Assembly (NCBI GenBank): GCA_002723385.1
Contig: PBNY01000051.1
Coordinates: 1-64,000 of the forward strand
Direction: 5' to 3'
DNA from: Oceanospirillaceae bacterium
Lineage (GTDB): Bacteria; Pseudomonadota; Gammaproteobacteria; Pseudomonadales; Oceanobacteraceae
DNA: 64,000 nucleotides
Positions 31,265-41,288 of this stretch are shown in pieces. Each line of letters starts with the position of its first letter. The first letter of the stretch is position 1. The notes beneath the pieces are model-generated. The model was not told where the DNA came from. It was given only the letters and a program-made list of their open reading frames with translations, and did not search any database. Both the position numbers and the translations under genes were made by a program.

Positions 31265-33147
31265 TTGCTCTCCGGCGCTGGTCAATACGACGCCGTATCG
31301 TATTGGTTGGTGTCTTGCCGGTGTTGTTGGCGGTACTGATTCTGACCAGTTACCACATGTCAGAGCACTGGCAGAGCATCAAACGCCAGAACGACAATGT
31401 TTCCTCCATGATTCTGCGTCATCTGGCGCTTTCAGCAGAATACCCGGTGATATCGGGCAATGTGGCTCTGCTTGAACCTATGATCACAGCGGCATTGGCT
31501 CAACCTTCCATTGTGGCCGTCGCGATTCTGGATTCCGAGGGCAATGAACTGCTTCGGAGACAAATTGCTGGATACCGCAGTTTGGCTAAACAGGATGTGC
31601 ACCCCCTGTATCAGGATGTGATTCAGGAAGTCAGTAGCCTGGATGAATTTTCGGAATTTTCGTCCGGGGGCGTGTCCCGGCGTCATTTGGCAACCATCGC
31701 GCTGGAAGTCTCTGATGCCTTTAGCCACGCTCAGCAGCAAAACATTTTGCAGCAGTCGTTATCCGCCGGCATCGGCGTGCTGATTCTCACAGTATTTATC
31801 GCCATTGCCATCTCAACCACCATTATCCCTGCCCTCGAAAAGTTGTCGGAGTTCATCAGTGCCCTCGCCGAAGGCAAGCTGGATCAGCGCATTGAGGTGG
31901 ATGACAGTGCTGAAATTGGTCAGCTGCAGGGAAATACCAACAGTCTGGCGGAGTCTCTGGCTAATGCCCGACAGGCCAGCCAGGAATACACGCGCCGTTT
32001 ACGTGAGGAACAGGGGCGTGCAGAAGCTGCAAACCAGGCGAAGAGCCGATTCCTTACCATGATGAGCCATGAACTCAGAACGCCGCTCAATGGCGTTTCC
32101 GGGGCGCTGGAGTTGCTACAACCCGACCAATCCAGCTCCGACTTTGAGGTTTACAAGTCCTTGGCCAAATCCAGCCTTGATCAGCTGACGGTCATCCTGC
32201 AAGACGTGTTGGTGATTGTGGATGCTGAAAAAGGTCGTTTGCCGGTCAATGTCCAAAAGCAACGGCTGCCGCAGATGCTGGAACCGTTGATTCAGGACTA
32301 CCGCAAGGAGGCGCTGGAGCAACGTCTGTCGTTTGTCGTCGAATACGGATCCATGCTGAAAGATGGAAAAATCAGTGTGGATCCGGCCTTGATTCGACAG
32401 GTTGTACGGCACTTGCTCAGCAATGCGATGAAATTTACCGAATCCGGTTATGTGGTTCTGAAAGTCGATGGGCGGAATCGCGGTGCGGGTGCGTTGTTGA
32501 CGATATCGGTCATGGATACAGGTATTGGTATACCGGATGACAAGAGAAAGCTGATTTTTGAGGCTTTCACCCAGGTCAGTACGGACTTCAATCGCCGCTA
32601 TGACGGTGTCGGGCTTGGCCTGACGCTTGTGAATCACATCGTTACTATTCTCGGAGGGCATATCACTCTGGGGGATGGTCTGGAGGGAGGTACGTCCGTT
32701 GTGGTCGAGTTGCCGATTCAGGCTCCGGAATCGCCTGTGGCTTCGATCCGGAGAGTGGCGGAATCCAAGGCATCGGTGCTGATAGTCGAAGATAACCGTG
32801 TGAATCTGATGATTCTGAAAAAAATGATCAACAAGCTGTTCCCTGGTTTTACCGTTGACTCGGTTGCTTCGGGGGAGGCCTGTCTGGAGCGAGTGGCCAG
32901 TACTTCCTATGGAGTGATTCTGATGGATTGTCAGATGCCGGGGATGGACGGCTTCGAGGCCACCACCCGCTTGAGAGCCCTGGGTGAAACCTGTCCGATC
33001 ATCGCCTGCACCGCGAATGCATCATCTGATGTACACGAACGCTGTATGTCGGTGGGAATGAATGGCTTCATTGGGAAACCCGTTGACCCGGATACCCTCA
33101 AGGCAGAGCTGAAGTCCTGGCTCACCGCTTCTGAAACCGCCCACTGA
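31261..33147 (+). CDS. Hybrid sensor histidine kinase/response regulator (GacS/BarA-like)
   Basis: 628 aa; two TM segments, HAMP, MMSHELRTPLNG H-box, DTGIGIP, GVGLGLTLV, REC domain VLIVEDN...ILMDCQMPGMDG; ATGA overlap with upstream gene. Confidence 0.93.
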   Translation: MIALRRWSIRRRIVLVGVLPVLLAVLILTSYHMSEHWQSIKRQNDNVSSMILRHLALSAEYPVISGNVALLEPMITAALAQPSIVAVAILDSEGNELLRRQIAGYRSLAKQDVHPLYQDVIQEVSSLDEFSEFSSGGVSRRHLATIALEVSDAFSHAQQQNILQQSLSAGIGVLILTVFIAIAISTTIIPALEKLSEFISALAEGKLDQRIEVDDSAEIGQLQGNTNSLAESLANARQASQEYTRRLREEQGRAEAANQAKSRFLTMMSHELRTPLNGVSGALELLQPDQSSSDFEVYKSLAKSSLDQLTVILQDVLVIVDAEKGRLPVNVQKQRLPQMLEPLIQDYRKEALEQRLSFVVEYGSMLKDGKISVDPALIRQVVRHLLSNAMKFTESGYVVLKVDGRNRGAGALLTISVMDTGIGIPDDKRKLIFEAFTQVSTDFNRRYDGVGLGLTLVNHIVTILGGHITLGDGLEGGTSVVVELPIQAPESPVASIRRVAESKASVLIVEDNRVNLMILKKMINKLFPGFTVDSVASGEACLERVASTSYGVILMDCQMPGMDGFEATTRLRALGETCPIIACTANASSDVHERCMSVGMNGFIGKPVDPDTLKAELKSWLTASETAH

Positions 33148-33188
33148 CTGTGATTTCATATGCGGGGCTGAGAGTACCCGAGGGATGA

Positions 33189-33236
33189 GCAGAAGAAAAA
33201 CACAGGCCTCAATCAAACTACCATACTGAGGCCTGT
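33189..33236 (-). terminator. Terminator for fbp (minus strand)
   Basis: ACAGGCCTCA / TGAGGCCTGT stem; on the minus strand followed by GTTTTTCTTC. Confidence 0.7.
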
Positions 33237-33242
33237 CGCAGA

Positions 33243-34214
33243 TTAGCGCTGGTGATATTGAATCACGGTTTCCACTTCGTTGGCTGAACCCATGATGACA
33301 GGCACGCGCTGATGGATGCCTTCCGGTGCGATGTCCATAATAGGCTCTCGACCGGTGGTGGACTGACCGCCTGCCTGATTGACCAGGAAGCTCATCGGGT
33401 TGGCTTCATACATCAAACGCAGCTTGCCAGGCTTGGATGGGTCACGGTTATCGAACGGGTACATGAAGATGCCACCGCGAGTCAGGATACGGTGAATCTC
33501 CGCGACCATGGAGGCAACCCAACGCATGTTGTAGCGCTTGCCCAGCGGGCCTTCCTCGCCTTTCAGCAAATCAGCAACGTATTCCTGAACCGGCTCCTGC
33601 CAGAAACGCTGTACAGACATGTTGATGGCGAATTCCTTGGTGTCGGCCGGAATCTGAACGTTTTCGCGTTGCAGAACGAACTCACCGATGCGGGTATCGA
33701 GTGTCAGAGAGAATACACCATTGCCAGTAGACAGCATCATGATGGTGGAAGGGCCGTACAACACGTAACCTGCAGCCACTTGCTTGCTACCGGATTGCAG
33801 ATAACTGGATTCTGCCGCCGGGTCGGCGTCCGCCGGGCATTCCAGAATGGAGAAAATGGTACCAACGGTGACGTTGACGTCGATGTTGGAAGAACCGTCC
33901 AGAGGGTCAAACAATACCAGGAAACGGCCTTCCGGGTTGGCTGGAACGGCATCCGGCTCTTCTTCGCTGGCCAGGCCGCGAACGGAAGGTATTGCGGCGA
34001 GGCAATCCTTGATCAGGTCGTTGGAAATCACGTCCAGTTTTTTCTGGCATTCGCCCTGCACATTTTCCTGTTCAGCACTACCGGTTACTCCGGCGAGTTC
34101 GCCAAGTGAAATCCGGTAAGCAATGTCCTTACAGCTGACGCTTAGCTGCTCGATCAGCTCTGCCAGCATCTGGTCATCACAATGTTGCTGCAAAAAGGTC
34201 CTTAGTCGCATCAT
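33243..34214 (-). CDS. fbp: Fructose-1,6-bisphosphatase class 1
   Basis: [51 protein letters not shown]; start chosen at MMRLRTF. Confidence 0.96.
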   Translation of the reverse strand: MMRLRTFLQQHCDDQMLAELIEQLSVSCKDIAYRISLGELAGVTGSAEQENVQGECQKKLDVISNDLIKDCLAAIPSVRGLASEEEPDAVPANPEGRFLVLFDPLDGSSNIDVNVTVGTIFSILECPADADPAAESSYLQSGSKQVAAGYVLYGPSTIMMLSTGNGVFSLTLDTRIGEFVLQRENVQIPADTKEFAINMSVQRFWQEPVQEYVADLLKGEEGPLGKRYNMRWVASMVAEIHRILTRGGIFMYPFDNRDPSKPGKLRLMYEANPMSFLVNQAGGQSTTGREPIMDIAPEGIHQRVPVIMGSANEVETVIQYHQR

Positions 34215-34494
34215 AGGCTTGCCTCTGGTCATCTCGTCCCGGTTGTCGGGTAGGTCGGTGGTCGGTCAGAATGTCTGATCGAGCATATCTGCGGGGCAGG
34301 ATATTACCCTAAAGGATAAGGTATTTCAGTGACACGGCGGGGTGACAGGGGACACTTGTTCCAAAGCTACCGGTTTGTCAGGTTCCTGTTGGTGTGATTT
34401 CGGGTATTTATCCGCAAACCAGGGATTTGCTTTGGAAGGTCGTTTGGACAGCGGGCATTGGTTACACTATCGCTTTTTCTTGAGCGGTGAAGTT

Positions 34495-35871
34495 ATGCGC
34501 CTGCACATTCTGGGAATTTGCGGCACTTTCATGGGTTCCCTGGCCCAATTGGCCAAAGCCCGGGGAGATAGTGTCTCTGGCAGTGATGCCGGTGTTTATC
34601 CACCCATGAGCGATCAGCTGATTGCTGCTGGTATTGAATTGACCGAAGGATTTGATCCTGCCGGGATTCCTGACGATGTCGATCTGGTGATTGTCGGTAA
34701 CGCCATGTCGCGAGGCAATCCATCGGTTGAGTACGTGCTGGACCGGGGCATTCCCTATACGTCCGGGCCTCAATGGTTATCGGAATACGTTTTGCGTGGG
34801 CGTTGGGTGCTGTCGGCTGCGGGCACTCATGGCAAAACATCCACGGCCAGTATGCTGGCGTGGATCCTTGAATACGCCGGTATGGAACCGGGCTATCTGA
34901 TTGGTGGAGTGCCGCAGAATTTTGACTGTTCCGCCCGGCTGGGGAGCTCGCCTTTCTTTGTGATTGAGGCGGACGAATACGACACCGCGTTTTTCGACAA
35001 GCGTTCCAAATTCGTGCATTACCAGTCCCGAACTCTGATTATGAACAATCTGGAGTTTGATCACGCTGATATATTTGCCAATCTCGATGCGATCGAAACC
35101 CAGTTCCATCATTTGGTCCGAACGGTTCCGGCCTCTGGACAGATTATCCTTCCCAACGATGAGCCAGCACTGGAGCGAGTACTCGATCGCGGGTGCTGGA
35201 CACCGGTACAACGTTTTGGGAAAGCGCCGTCAGATTCTGACGCCGGCTTCCAGGTACTTGCCAACGATGGCTCTCATTTTGTCTTTACGCTTCAAGGGAC
35301 CGATGTCGAAATCAATTGGTCTCTGACGGGTGAACACAATGTCCGTAATGCCTGTGCTGCCATGTTGGCAGCTCGGCACGTCGGGGTGAAACCGGCGATT
35401 GCCGCAGAGGCTCTGGGGCAGTTTCAATCCGTGAAACGACGTATGGAATTGCTGGCAACTGCCGGTGACGGACATGTTTACGATGATTTTGCTCACCATC
35501 CGACGGCCATTGAAATGACGCTGGCAGGTTTGGTTAATCGTGAACACGGTACCGGACGGCGTGTGATTGCCGTCATCGAACCGCGTTCCAACACCATGAA
35601 AATGGGCATTCATCAGGATCATCTGATCGATTCAGCCAGAGCGGCTGACAAGGTGTACTGGTTTGAAGGCGCGCCCATGGGGTGGCCACTGCAGGCAATG
35701 GCAACGCAGGCCGGTAACGAGTGGTTCAGTCATGATGAACAGTTGTTACAGGCGCTGGCGGATGATTGGCAGCCGGGTGATCAGCTGGTGTTTATGTCCA
35801 ATGGCGGTTTTGGTGGTGTACCTCGTCGTTTTGCCGAGCGCATTGCCCGGCGGCTGGGAGAGACCGAATGA
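34495..35871 (+). CDS. mpl: UDP-N-acetylmuramate:L-alanyl-gamma-D-glutamyl-meso-diaminopimelate ligase
   Basis: MRLHILGICGTFMGSLAQLAKARG, AAGTHGKTST, DDFAHHPTAI; start moved from 34342 to 34495. Confidence 0.95.
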   Translation: MRLHILGICGTFMGSLAQLAKARGDSVSGSDAGVYPPMSDQLIAAGIELTEGFDPAGIPDDVDLVIVGNAMSRGNPSVEYVLDRGIPYTSGPQWLSEYVLRGRWVLSAAGTHGKTSTASMLAWILEYAGMEPGYLIGGVPQNFDCSARLGSSPFFVIEADEYDTAFFDKRSKFVHYQSRTLIMNNLEFDHADIFANLDAIETQFHHLVRTVPASGQIILPNDEPALERVLDRGCWTPVQRFGKAPSDSDAGFQVLANDGSHFVFTLQGTDVEINWSLTGEHNVRNACAAMLAARHVGVKPAIAAEALGQFQSVKRRMELLATAGDGHVYDDFAHHPTAIEMTLAGLVNREHGTGRRVIAVIEPRSNTMKMGIHQDHLIDSARAADKVYWFEGAPMGWPLQAMATQAGNEWFSHDEQLLQALADDWQPGDQLVFMSNGGFGGVPRRFAERIARRLGETE

Positions 35872-36551
35872 GTCGCCGTGTCTGCATCGCTGTGACCGGT
35901 GCTTCCGGGGCTCCCTACGCGCTCAGGTTGGCCGAAGTATTACTATCGACCGGTGAATCGGTTGATATGATTTTCTCGAAAGCCGCGCTGTTGGTCATTG
36001 CGACGGAAACCGATTTGACGATTCCACCGAAGCCCCGCGCACAGGCGCAGTTTCTGGCCGAGCGTTTTGGCGTCGGGGACGATCGCATTCGGGTCTTTGG
36101 ACGTGAGGACTGGATGGCCCCCTGGGCATCGGGCTCTGGACAACCTGGCCCGGTGATCATTTGCCCCTGCAGTACGGGGACTTTGTCTGCCATTGCTACC
36201 GGTGCCAGCAACAACCTGATTGAGCGCGCCGCTGACGTGGCTTTGAAAGAGCGGCGCAAACTGATTCTGGTGCCACGAGAAACGCCCTTGTCCGATATTC
36301 ACCTCAGCAACATGCTGACGTTAAGCAAAATGGGCGCTGTGATTCTGCCCGCCAGCCCCGGCTTCTATCATCGCCCTGAGGGAATTCACGACCTGATTGA
36401 CTTCGTCGTGGCGCGTATTTTGAACCAGCTGGGGATCGAGCAAACATTGATGCCCGGCTGGGGTAGTGATACTGAAACTTCAACGGTATCTACTGCCACC
36501 CCGACAGATTCCAAAACCCAAAATGATTCGGAGAGTTCTGGCCGTGACTGA
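35868..36551 (+). CDS. ubiX: Flavin prenyltransferase UbiX
   Basis: 227 aa; VTGASGAPYALRL, PCSTGTLSAIATG, LVPRETPLS; ATGA overlap with mpl. Confidence 0.95.
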   Translation: MSRRVCIAVTGASGAPYALRLAEVLLSTGESVDMIFSKAALLVIATETDLTIPPKPRAQAQFLAERFGVGDDRIRVFGREDWMAPWASGSGQPGPVIICPCSTGTLSAIATGASNNLIERAADVALKERRKLILVPRETPLSDIHLSNMLTLSKMGAVILPASPGFYHRPEGIHDLIDFVVARILNQLGIEQTLMPGWGSDTETSTVSTATPTDSKTQNDSESSGRD

Positions 36552-36966
36552 ACCTGTAAATAATTCATCCAATGCCCAGGAAGAAAACCCTGTGGATGTC
36601 TCCAAGTGGCTGATGTTCGGATTTGTTGGTGGCTTGATCGTCGCAGTGTTGGCGATGGAGTATTACGGCTACATTCAGCATCCGAGTGATAGCAGCAATG
36701 CACGTATTGATGAATTTGCATTGTTGTCGCTGGCGCCGGAATACAACGTAAAGGTGTCGGAGAAGCCTTCGGGAAAGGAAGGCTTCTGCGTCGATGGTTA
36801 TCTGCTGCTGCGTCCAACCAATGGCAAGGCCGTTGCAGGCATTCTGGTGGATGCCAAGAACCGTCCGGTGGCGTGCAAACAGCACTTTGCTACTCGTGAA
36901 GCGCCAGAGGAGGTCGGTGAGCCAGCAGTCGGGAAACAAACCGAGCAAGCAGCCGGGAATCAGTAA
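36544..36966 (+). CDS. Hypothetical single-pass membrane protein
   Basis: Probable GTG start at 36544 (GGAG upstream); TM segment WLMFGFVGGLIVAVLAMEYYGY; start uncertain. Confidence 0.5.
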   Translation: MTEPVNNSSNAQEENPVDVSKWLMFGFVGGLIVAVLAMEYYGYIQHPSDSSNARIDEFALLSLAPEYNVKVSEKPSGKEGFCVDGYLLLRPTNGKAVAGILVDAKNRPVACKQHFATREAPEEVGEPAVGKQTEQAAGNQ

Positions 36967-36984
36967 TTCCCGGACAGCATGGGA

Positions 36985-37734
36985 TCAGGCCTGGTCCTCG
37001 AGCCAGGCGTCAAGCTCCTCCGAGCCACCGACATGCTGGCCATTGATGAATACTTGCGGCACGGTTTCTCGTCCAGTGACAGCACGTAATGACGTCATGT
37101 TGGCGTCACGACCAAGCAGGATTTCCTCGAATGGCATTCCACGGTCTGTCAGCGCCTGTTTGGCTCGGGCGCAGAAGCCACAGCCGGGTTTGGTGAAGAC
37201 GCTGATCGAGGCCGGCGCCTCTGCTTCTGGATTGATGTAGTTGAGCATGGTGTCGGCATCCGACACTTCAAACGGGTCGCCCGGCTTTTGAGGTTCCACG
37301 AACATCTTTTCAACCACGCCATCTCGCACCAGCATGCTGTAACGCCAGCTGCGCTTGCCGAATCCCAAATCCTGCTTGTCGACCAACATACCCATGCCGT
37401 CGGTGAACTGACCGTTGCCGTCGGCGATCAGGCGGACGTTGTCTGATTCCTGATCCTTGGCCCATGCGTTCATCACGAAGGTATCGTTAACACTGATGCA
37501 CACGATTTCATCGACACCCTGATCCTGGAAAGCTTTGGCCAGCTCGTTGTAGCGAGGCAGGTGAGTGCTGGAGCAGGTGGGTGTAAAGGCGCCGGGTAAC
37601 GAGAAGAGCACAACGGTCTTGCCTGAGAACAGCTCGTCACTGGATACATTGACCCAGCTGTCGTTTTCGCGTGTTGGCCAGGTGACGCTCGGGATACGTT
37701 GACCTTCCATAGCGGTAGTGATGTTATTGCTCAT
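36985..37734 (-). CDS. Hybrid peroxiredoxin-glutaredoxin (Prx5-Grx fusion)
   Basis: 249 aa; Prx [17 protein letters not shown] plus C-terminal Grx [16 protein letters not shown]. Confidence 0.94.
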   Translation of the reverse strand: MSNNITTAMEGQRIPSVTWPTRENDSWVNVSSDELFSGKTVVLFSLPGAFTPTCSSTHLPRYNELAKAFQDQGVDEIVCISVNDTFVMNAWAKDQESDNVRLIADGNGQFTDGMGMLVDKQDLGFGKRSWRYSMLVRDGVVEKMFVEPQKPGDPFEVSDADTMLNYINPEAEAPASISVFTKPGCGFCARAKQALTDRGMPFEEILLGRDANMTSLRAVTGRETVPQVFINGQHVGGSEELDAWLEDQA

Positions 37735-37854
37735 GATTCTGCCTCATTGCTGTTGGGGGATATTCAGAAGACAAGGTCAGTATGGATCGATATTGGTCAT
37801 AGTAGAATTTGATAGTTTATATTGTTTTGTTAGTTTTTATTAATTGGTGGCGAT

Positions 37855-38235
37855 GTGTTGATAGAACAAAGCTCAAACCTGATCCGTGAAACCCGTCCCG
37901 TGACTCTGGTCTCAGGTGCAGAAGCTGAAGCGGCCATGTTGATTAATCATTCTGTGCTGGTTATTGCATCGGATGCGGTCGCTCAATTTACCTCGCTGGA
38001 AGCTGTGCAAGATCCTCTCGGGAATGGATTGCTGCAATCGGTTTCTCTGCCGGAAGGTTTCCTGCTGGTCGGCCCGCCGTTTATCGAACGCCACCAGGCC
38101 GGCTATGTGGGACTCAAGGACGGGCGTGCCCTGTTGATTGGCTTGAATGATGTGCGTGTCTTCGAGTCAGCACAGGATGCGCTCAGGAACCATAATGAAA
38201 TAGCGCGTCTGCCATTGCAGGCCGTTGCGGGTTAA
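37855..38235 (+). CDS. Hypothetical protein
   Basis: 126 aa, non-ATG start; no recognised family; overlaps the following gene. Confidence 0.45.
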   Translation: MLIEQSSNLIRETRPVTLVSGAEAEAAMLINHSVLVIASDAVAQFTSLEAVQDPLGNGLLQSVSLPEGFLLVGPPFIERHQAGYVGLKDGRALLIGLNDVRVFESAQDALRNHNEIARLPLQAVAG

Positions 38236-39118
38236 CCGTGCCCTCGTTTATTTAGATAACCTTCAGGAGTACTCGCTGGTGGCTGTTACGCCGTTTCACA
38301 CTTATGTGATTGGGGCTGAGCGTCCGGTCGGACTGTATCTGACCCGCGCCCTGTCTCAGGAAAATCTGTATTACAAAGCCGTATCCCTGGAGGGGCACGA
38401 GCGTCTGTCCGAACAGTCTTCCGGACATCCTTTTTTCGTGATTCTGCCGTCATTGGCGGTTCCGGGTGATCTCGATTCTGCCGATTACTGGATCGATATT
38501 GCCAGGGAGCACGATGCGACAGTGGTGTTGCTTTCTTCTTTACAGGTGTTTGGCAGCGCCGGCCAGGAGCAGGGGCGTGAGTTCAGGGAAGACGATGAAG
38601 TCAGCTCGGCTTCTCCCCTTGAGGAACGCATTGCCGAAACGGAAGAGAAGCTCCGCAACGCCTGTTCTCGTCATATTATTCTGCGTGTCGGGGCTGAATT
38701 TTCGTTCTATTCCGGTGACTTCTCACATCAACTTCTGAAGGCGGTGCGAGACGAGAGAACACTCGAGCTGGATGATGAAGTTCTGTTGGCTCCGACGCCA
38801 GATGATGACGTCGCGGCGGTTATTCTGGCGATGATACGCCAGGCTGACTGTTCAGATTCTCTGTGGGGGACTTACCACTTCACTGGTACCGAGCCAGTGA
38901 CTTTGTATGACTTCGGCGAAGCAATGGTGGCTGAAGCCAGCCAGTACGAGGATTTGTCCGATGTGAAGCTGATTCAGGGGGACTCCGATACTCTGCTGAC
39001 GCAACTGCCTGTATGTGCGGATCTGACCAAAATACTGCATCACTTTGGCGTTCAGCATAAACCGTGGCGCAAGGGGTTGAGCCGGGTGCTGGCACATCAT
39101 TATCGTGGAAAAGGTTGA
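38225..39118 (+). CDS. NAD(P)-binding sugar-nucleotide/RmlD-like SDR protein
   Basis: 297 aa; Rossmann-like N-terminus, VVLLSSLQVFGSA, YHFTGTEPVTLYDFGEAM; start uncertain. Confidence 0.65.
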   Translation: MRVNRALVYLDNLQEYSLVAVTPFHTYVIGAERPVGLYLTRALSQENLYYKAVSLEGHERLSEQSSGHPFFVILPSLAVPGDLDSADYWIDIAREHDATVVLLSSLQVFGSAGQEQGREFREDDEVSSASPLEERIAETEEKLRNACSRHIILRVGAEFSFYSGDFSHQLLKAVRDERTLELDDEVLLAPTPDDDVAAVILAMIRQADCSDSLWGTYHFTGTEPVTLYDFGEAMVAEASQYEDLSDVKLIQGDSDTLLTQLPVCADLTKILHHFGVQHKPWRKGLSRVLAHHYRGKG

Positions 39119-39194
39119 TCAGGTTTCGCTGGGAAAATCTGAAAGCCGAAGGGAATAAAAGACAGGGACGTATGGGAGAGAATAAACAGAACAT

Positions 39195-39235
39195 CAAGAC
39201 CTGCTGCTGAAGTGGTGGGGCAGCAGCGGGTCTTG
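39195..39235. terminator. Hairpin between convergent genes
   Basis: CAAGACCTGCTGCTG / CAGCAGCGGGTCTTG 15-bp stem with one mismatch/wobble. Confidence 0.55.
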
Positions 39236-39252
39236 TGTGTTGTCGCCAGGTA

Positions 39253-39846
39253 TCAGTCGAGACTGATCGCTGAAGACTCCTGATACAGGCTCATCAGCTT
39301 GTCGGTGATCACGGTGCGAATGCTTTCCTGATCCAGAGATGACAAGGCCGTCAGACTCTTCAGACGCAGACGGTGCAGGTGCAAACAAGGCAGCTGATCG
39401 TTGAATTCACGCAGGTCACCTTTCATCAGTACCGGCAGGAATGGATCTTCACTGTTGGAGCGGCGAAGAATCTGACGGATGCCTTCCTGGAAGGGAATCG
39501 GTACTGAACGCACATTCTTGTTGCGATGCGAGATGATCATGTACAACCCGCTTTTGCCGATCAGATTACCTGGAATCACATGCAAGCCGGTGGACTGAAC
39601 GGCATCCGGGTTCAAGTGATTGAAGGTATCGTGGAAGGCGTACGGGTCTGGCAAGATCACCAGCTGACGATTGGCTTCTTCCGGGAAGAAAACGCTGTAG
39701 TTGGTATACAGCTGGCGAACGGAAGAAGAAAATACGCAGAAGCGATTTTCAAATTGCTTGACGAAATTGACCGCACGTTTGTGCTGGTGAATTTTTTCAA
39801 GATCCCAGATTAAGTCTGCATTACGTTGCTTTTTAAGCGTGTTCAT
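39253..39846 (-). CDS. Hypothetical protein, no recognised family
   Basis: 198 aa from MNTLKKQ; soluble, no signal peptide. Confidence 0.55.
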   Translation of the reverse strand: MNTLKKQRNADLIWDLEKIHQHKRAVNFVKQFENRFCVFSSSVRQLYTNYSVFFPEEANRQLVILPDPYAFHDTFNHLNPDAVQSTGLHVIPGNLIGKSGLYMIISHRNKNVRSVPIPFQEGIRQILRRSNSEDPFLPVLMKGDLREFNDQLPCLHLHRLRLKSLTALSSLDQESIRTVITDKLMSLYQESSAISLD

Positions 39847-40203
39847 CGCTACCACCACTTCGTTTGGGCTGTGCCCGTTCCTGATGACTCTATACTAGGT
39901 CAATCGCATTTGGGATTTATGAAACAATTCACACTTTGTCTGTAGGTGACAAAAAATGTCAGTGTTATTTGACTTGAGTCCCATTTAGCGAGCAAGTCCG
40001 ATCAATTTCAGAAAAATCAATCATTTAATGGCTTGCTCGATGTCAACTGGGTCACATTCTAACAACCGAAGCCAGATGCGCAATTGATAATTTGCGCAAT
40101 TCTTGATCAGCACCGTTCCATCTGAAAAACGAAGAACAGAATGTTACTGATACTTTCATTGGCTGACATACTGTCACTTAACTCTGTGTTTGTCATCCCG
40201 AAT

Positions 40204-40219
40204 TGTGAGATTGATCACG
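40204..40219. promoter_or_regulatory. CRP-like binding site
   Basis: TGTGA-gattga-TCACG, 9 of 10 defined positions of TGTGAN6TCACA. Confidence 0.5.
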
Positions 40220-40283
40220 GTAACCTTTGAGTAACTTAATGCAACGGTGGGGCCAACTTTTGTAACCTGAATGACAGAATTTG

Positions 40284-41288
40284 TCATCCCAGTGAGAATG
40301 CGGGATCGCAGAGCATAATGGAGAGTTGGCTCAATAGTAGCCAGGCATCGCCCTCGCCCCCCTTGGATGCAATATCCACAGATTCTGCAATCTGCAGTGC
40401 TTTATGCAAGTCGTCTGGAGACAATCGCGACAGCGCTTTTTTGTAAGGGCCCTGTTGGCGGGGCCAGACCCGGGCGTTTTTGAATGCCTGACTAAGGCTT
40501 TGTCCATGATGACCATGCAATGCCATCAGTTGTCGGATCTTGTGCGTTAGCGCACCGAGAATCGATAGCGGTTCATTCCCCTCGGCTTTCAGATGGGCCA
40601 GAATCCGGCAGGCGTCTGCGGTGTCACCGAGCAGACACGCGTCAGCCAGCCCAAAGGCATCAAAGCGGGCATGATCGGCTGCGATGTTGTCGGCTTGTTC
40701 TTCGGTCAGATGTGAGATGCCTGCCATCTTGAGTTTTTCAATTTCCTGAACGGCAGCCAGCAGGTTGCCGTCGGTGTGCTGGGCCAGCATCGCTACTGCA
40801 GCCGGATCCGCTTGAATCCCTGCGTGCTGGAGTCGATTGCGCAGCCAGGAGGGGTATTGCTCGCGCTCAATGGGCCAGACGGCCACAACTACGCCGTGCT
40901 TTTCCAGTGTTTTGAACCAGGACGTGTTCTGGGTTTTGGCATCCAGTCTGGGGCAGATAATCAGAAACAGGTTGTCCGGGTTGCCGTCACTGGCGAGACG
41001 TTTGAGGGTCTCACCCTTGTCAGTTGGCTTACCTGTTGGCAGACGAATTTCCAGCAGTCGCCTGGTCGCAAACAGCGACATCGAACTGGCTTCTGTGTAG
41101 AGGCCAGGCCAGTCGAATCCGGCTTCGGCATGAAATACCTGACGGTCATCCAGTCCGCTTTTCTGAGCTGCTGCGCGAATCTGATCGCACACTTCCATCT
41201 GCAGCAGCGGTTCGTCGCCAAATACCAGATAGCAGTTGGACAGTTCCTTTTTGAGGTGAGCTGCCAGTTGATCGGGGCGGAGCTTCAT
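40284..41288 (-). CDS. holA: DNA polymerase III subunit delta
   Basis: 334 aa; CYLVFGDEPLLQMEVCDQIR; upstream neighbours lptE and leuS. Confidence 0.95.
   Translation of the reverse strand: MKLRPDQLAAHLKKELSNCYLVFGDEPLLQMEVCDQIRAAAQKSGLDDRQVFHAEAGFDWPGLYTEASSMSLFATRRLLEIRLPTGKPTDKGETLKRLASDGNPDNLFLIICPRLDAKTQNTSWFKTLEKHGVVVAVWPIEREQYPSWLRNRLQHAGIQADPAAVAMLAQHTDGNLLAAVQEIEKLKMAGISHLTEEQADNIAADHARFDAFGLADACLLGDTADACRILAHLKAEGNEPLSILGALTHKIRQLMALHGHHGQSLSQAFKNARVWPRQQGPYKKALSRLSPDDLHKALQIAESVDIASKGGEGDAWLLLSQLSIMLCDPAFSLG

Noticed and set aside
34342-34494. N-terminal extension of Mpl in the ORF track
   Set aside because: Mpl homology begins at MRLHILGICGTF (34495); upstream residues look like untranslated leader.
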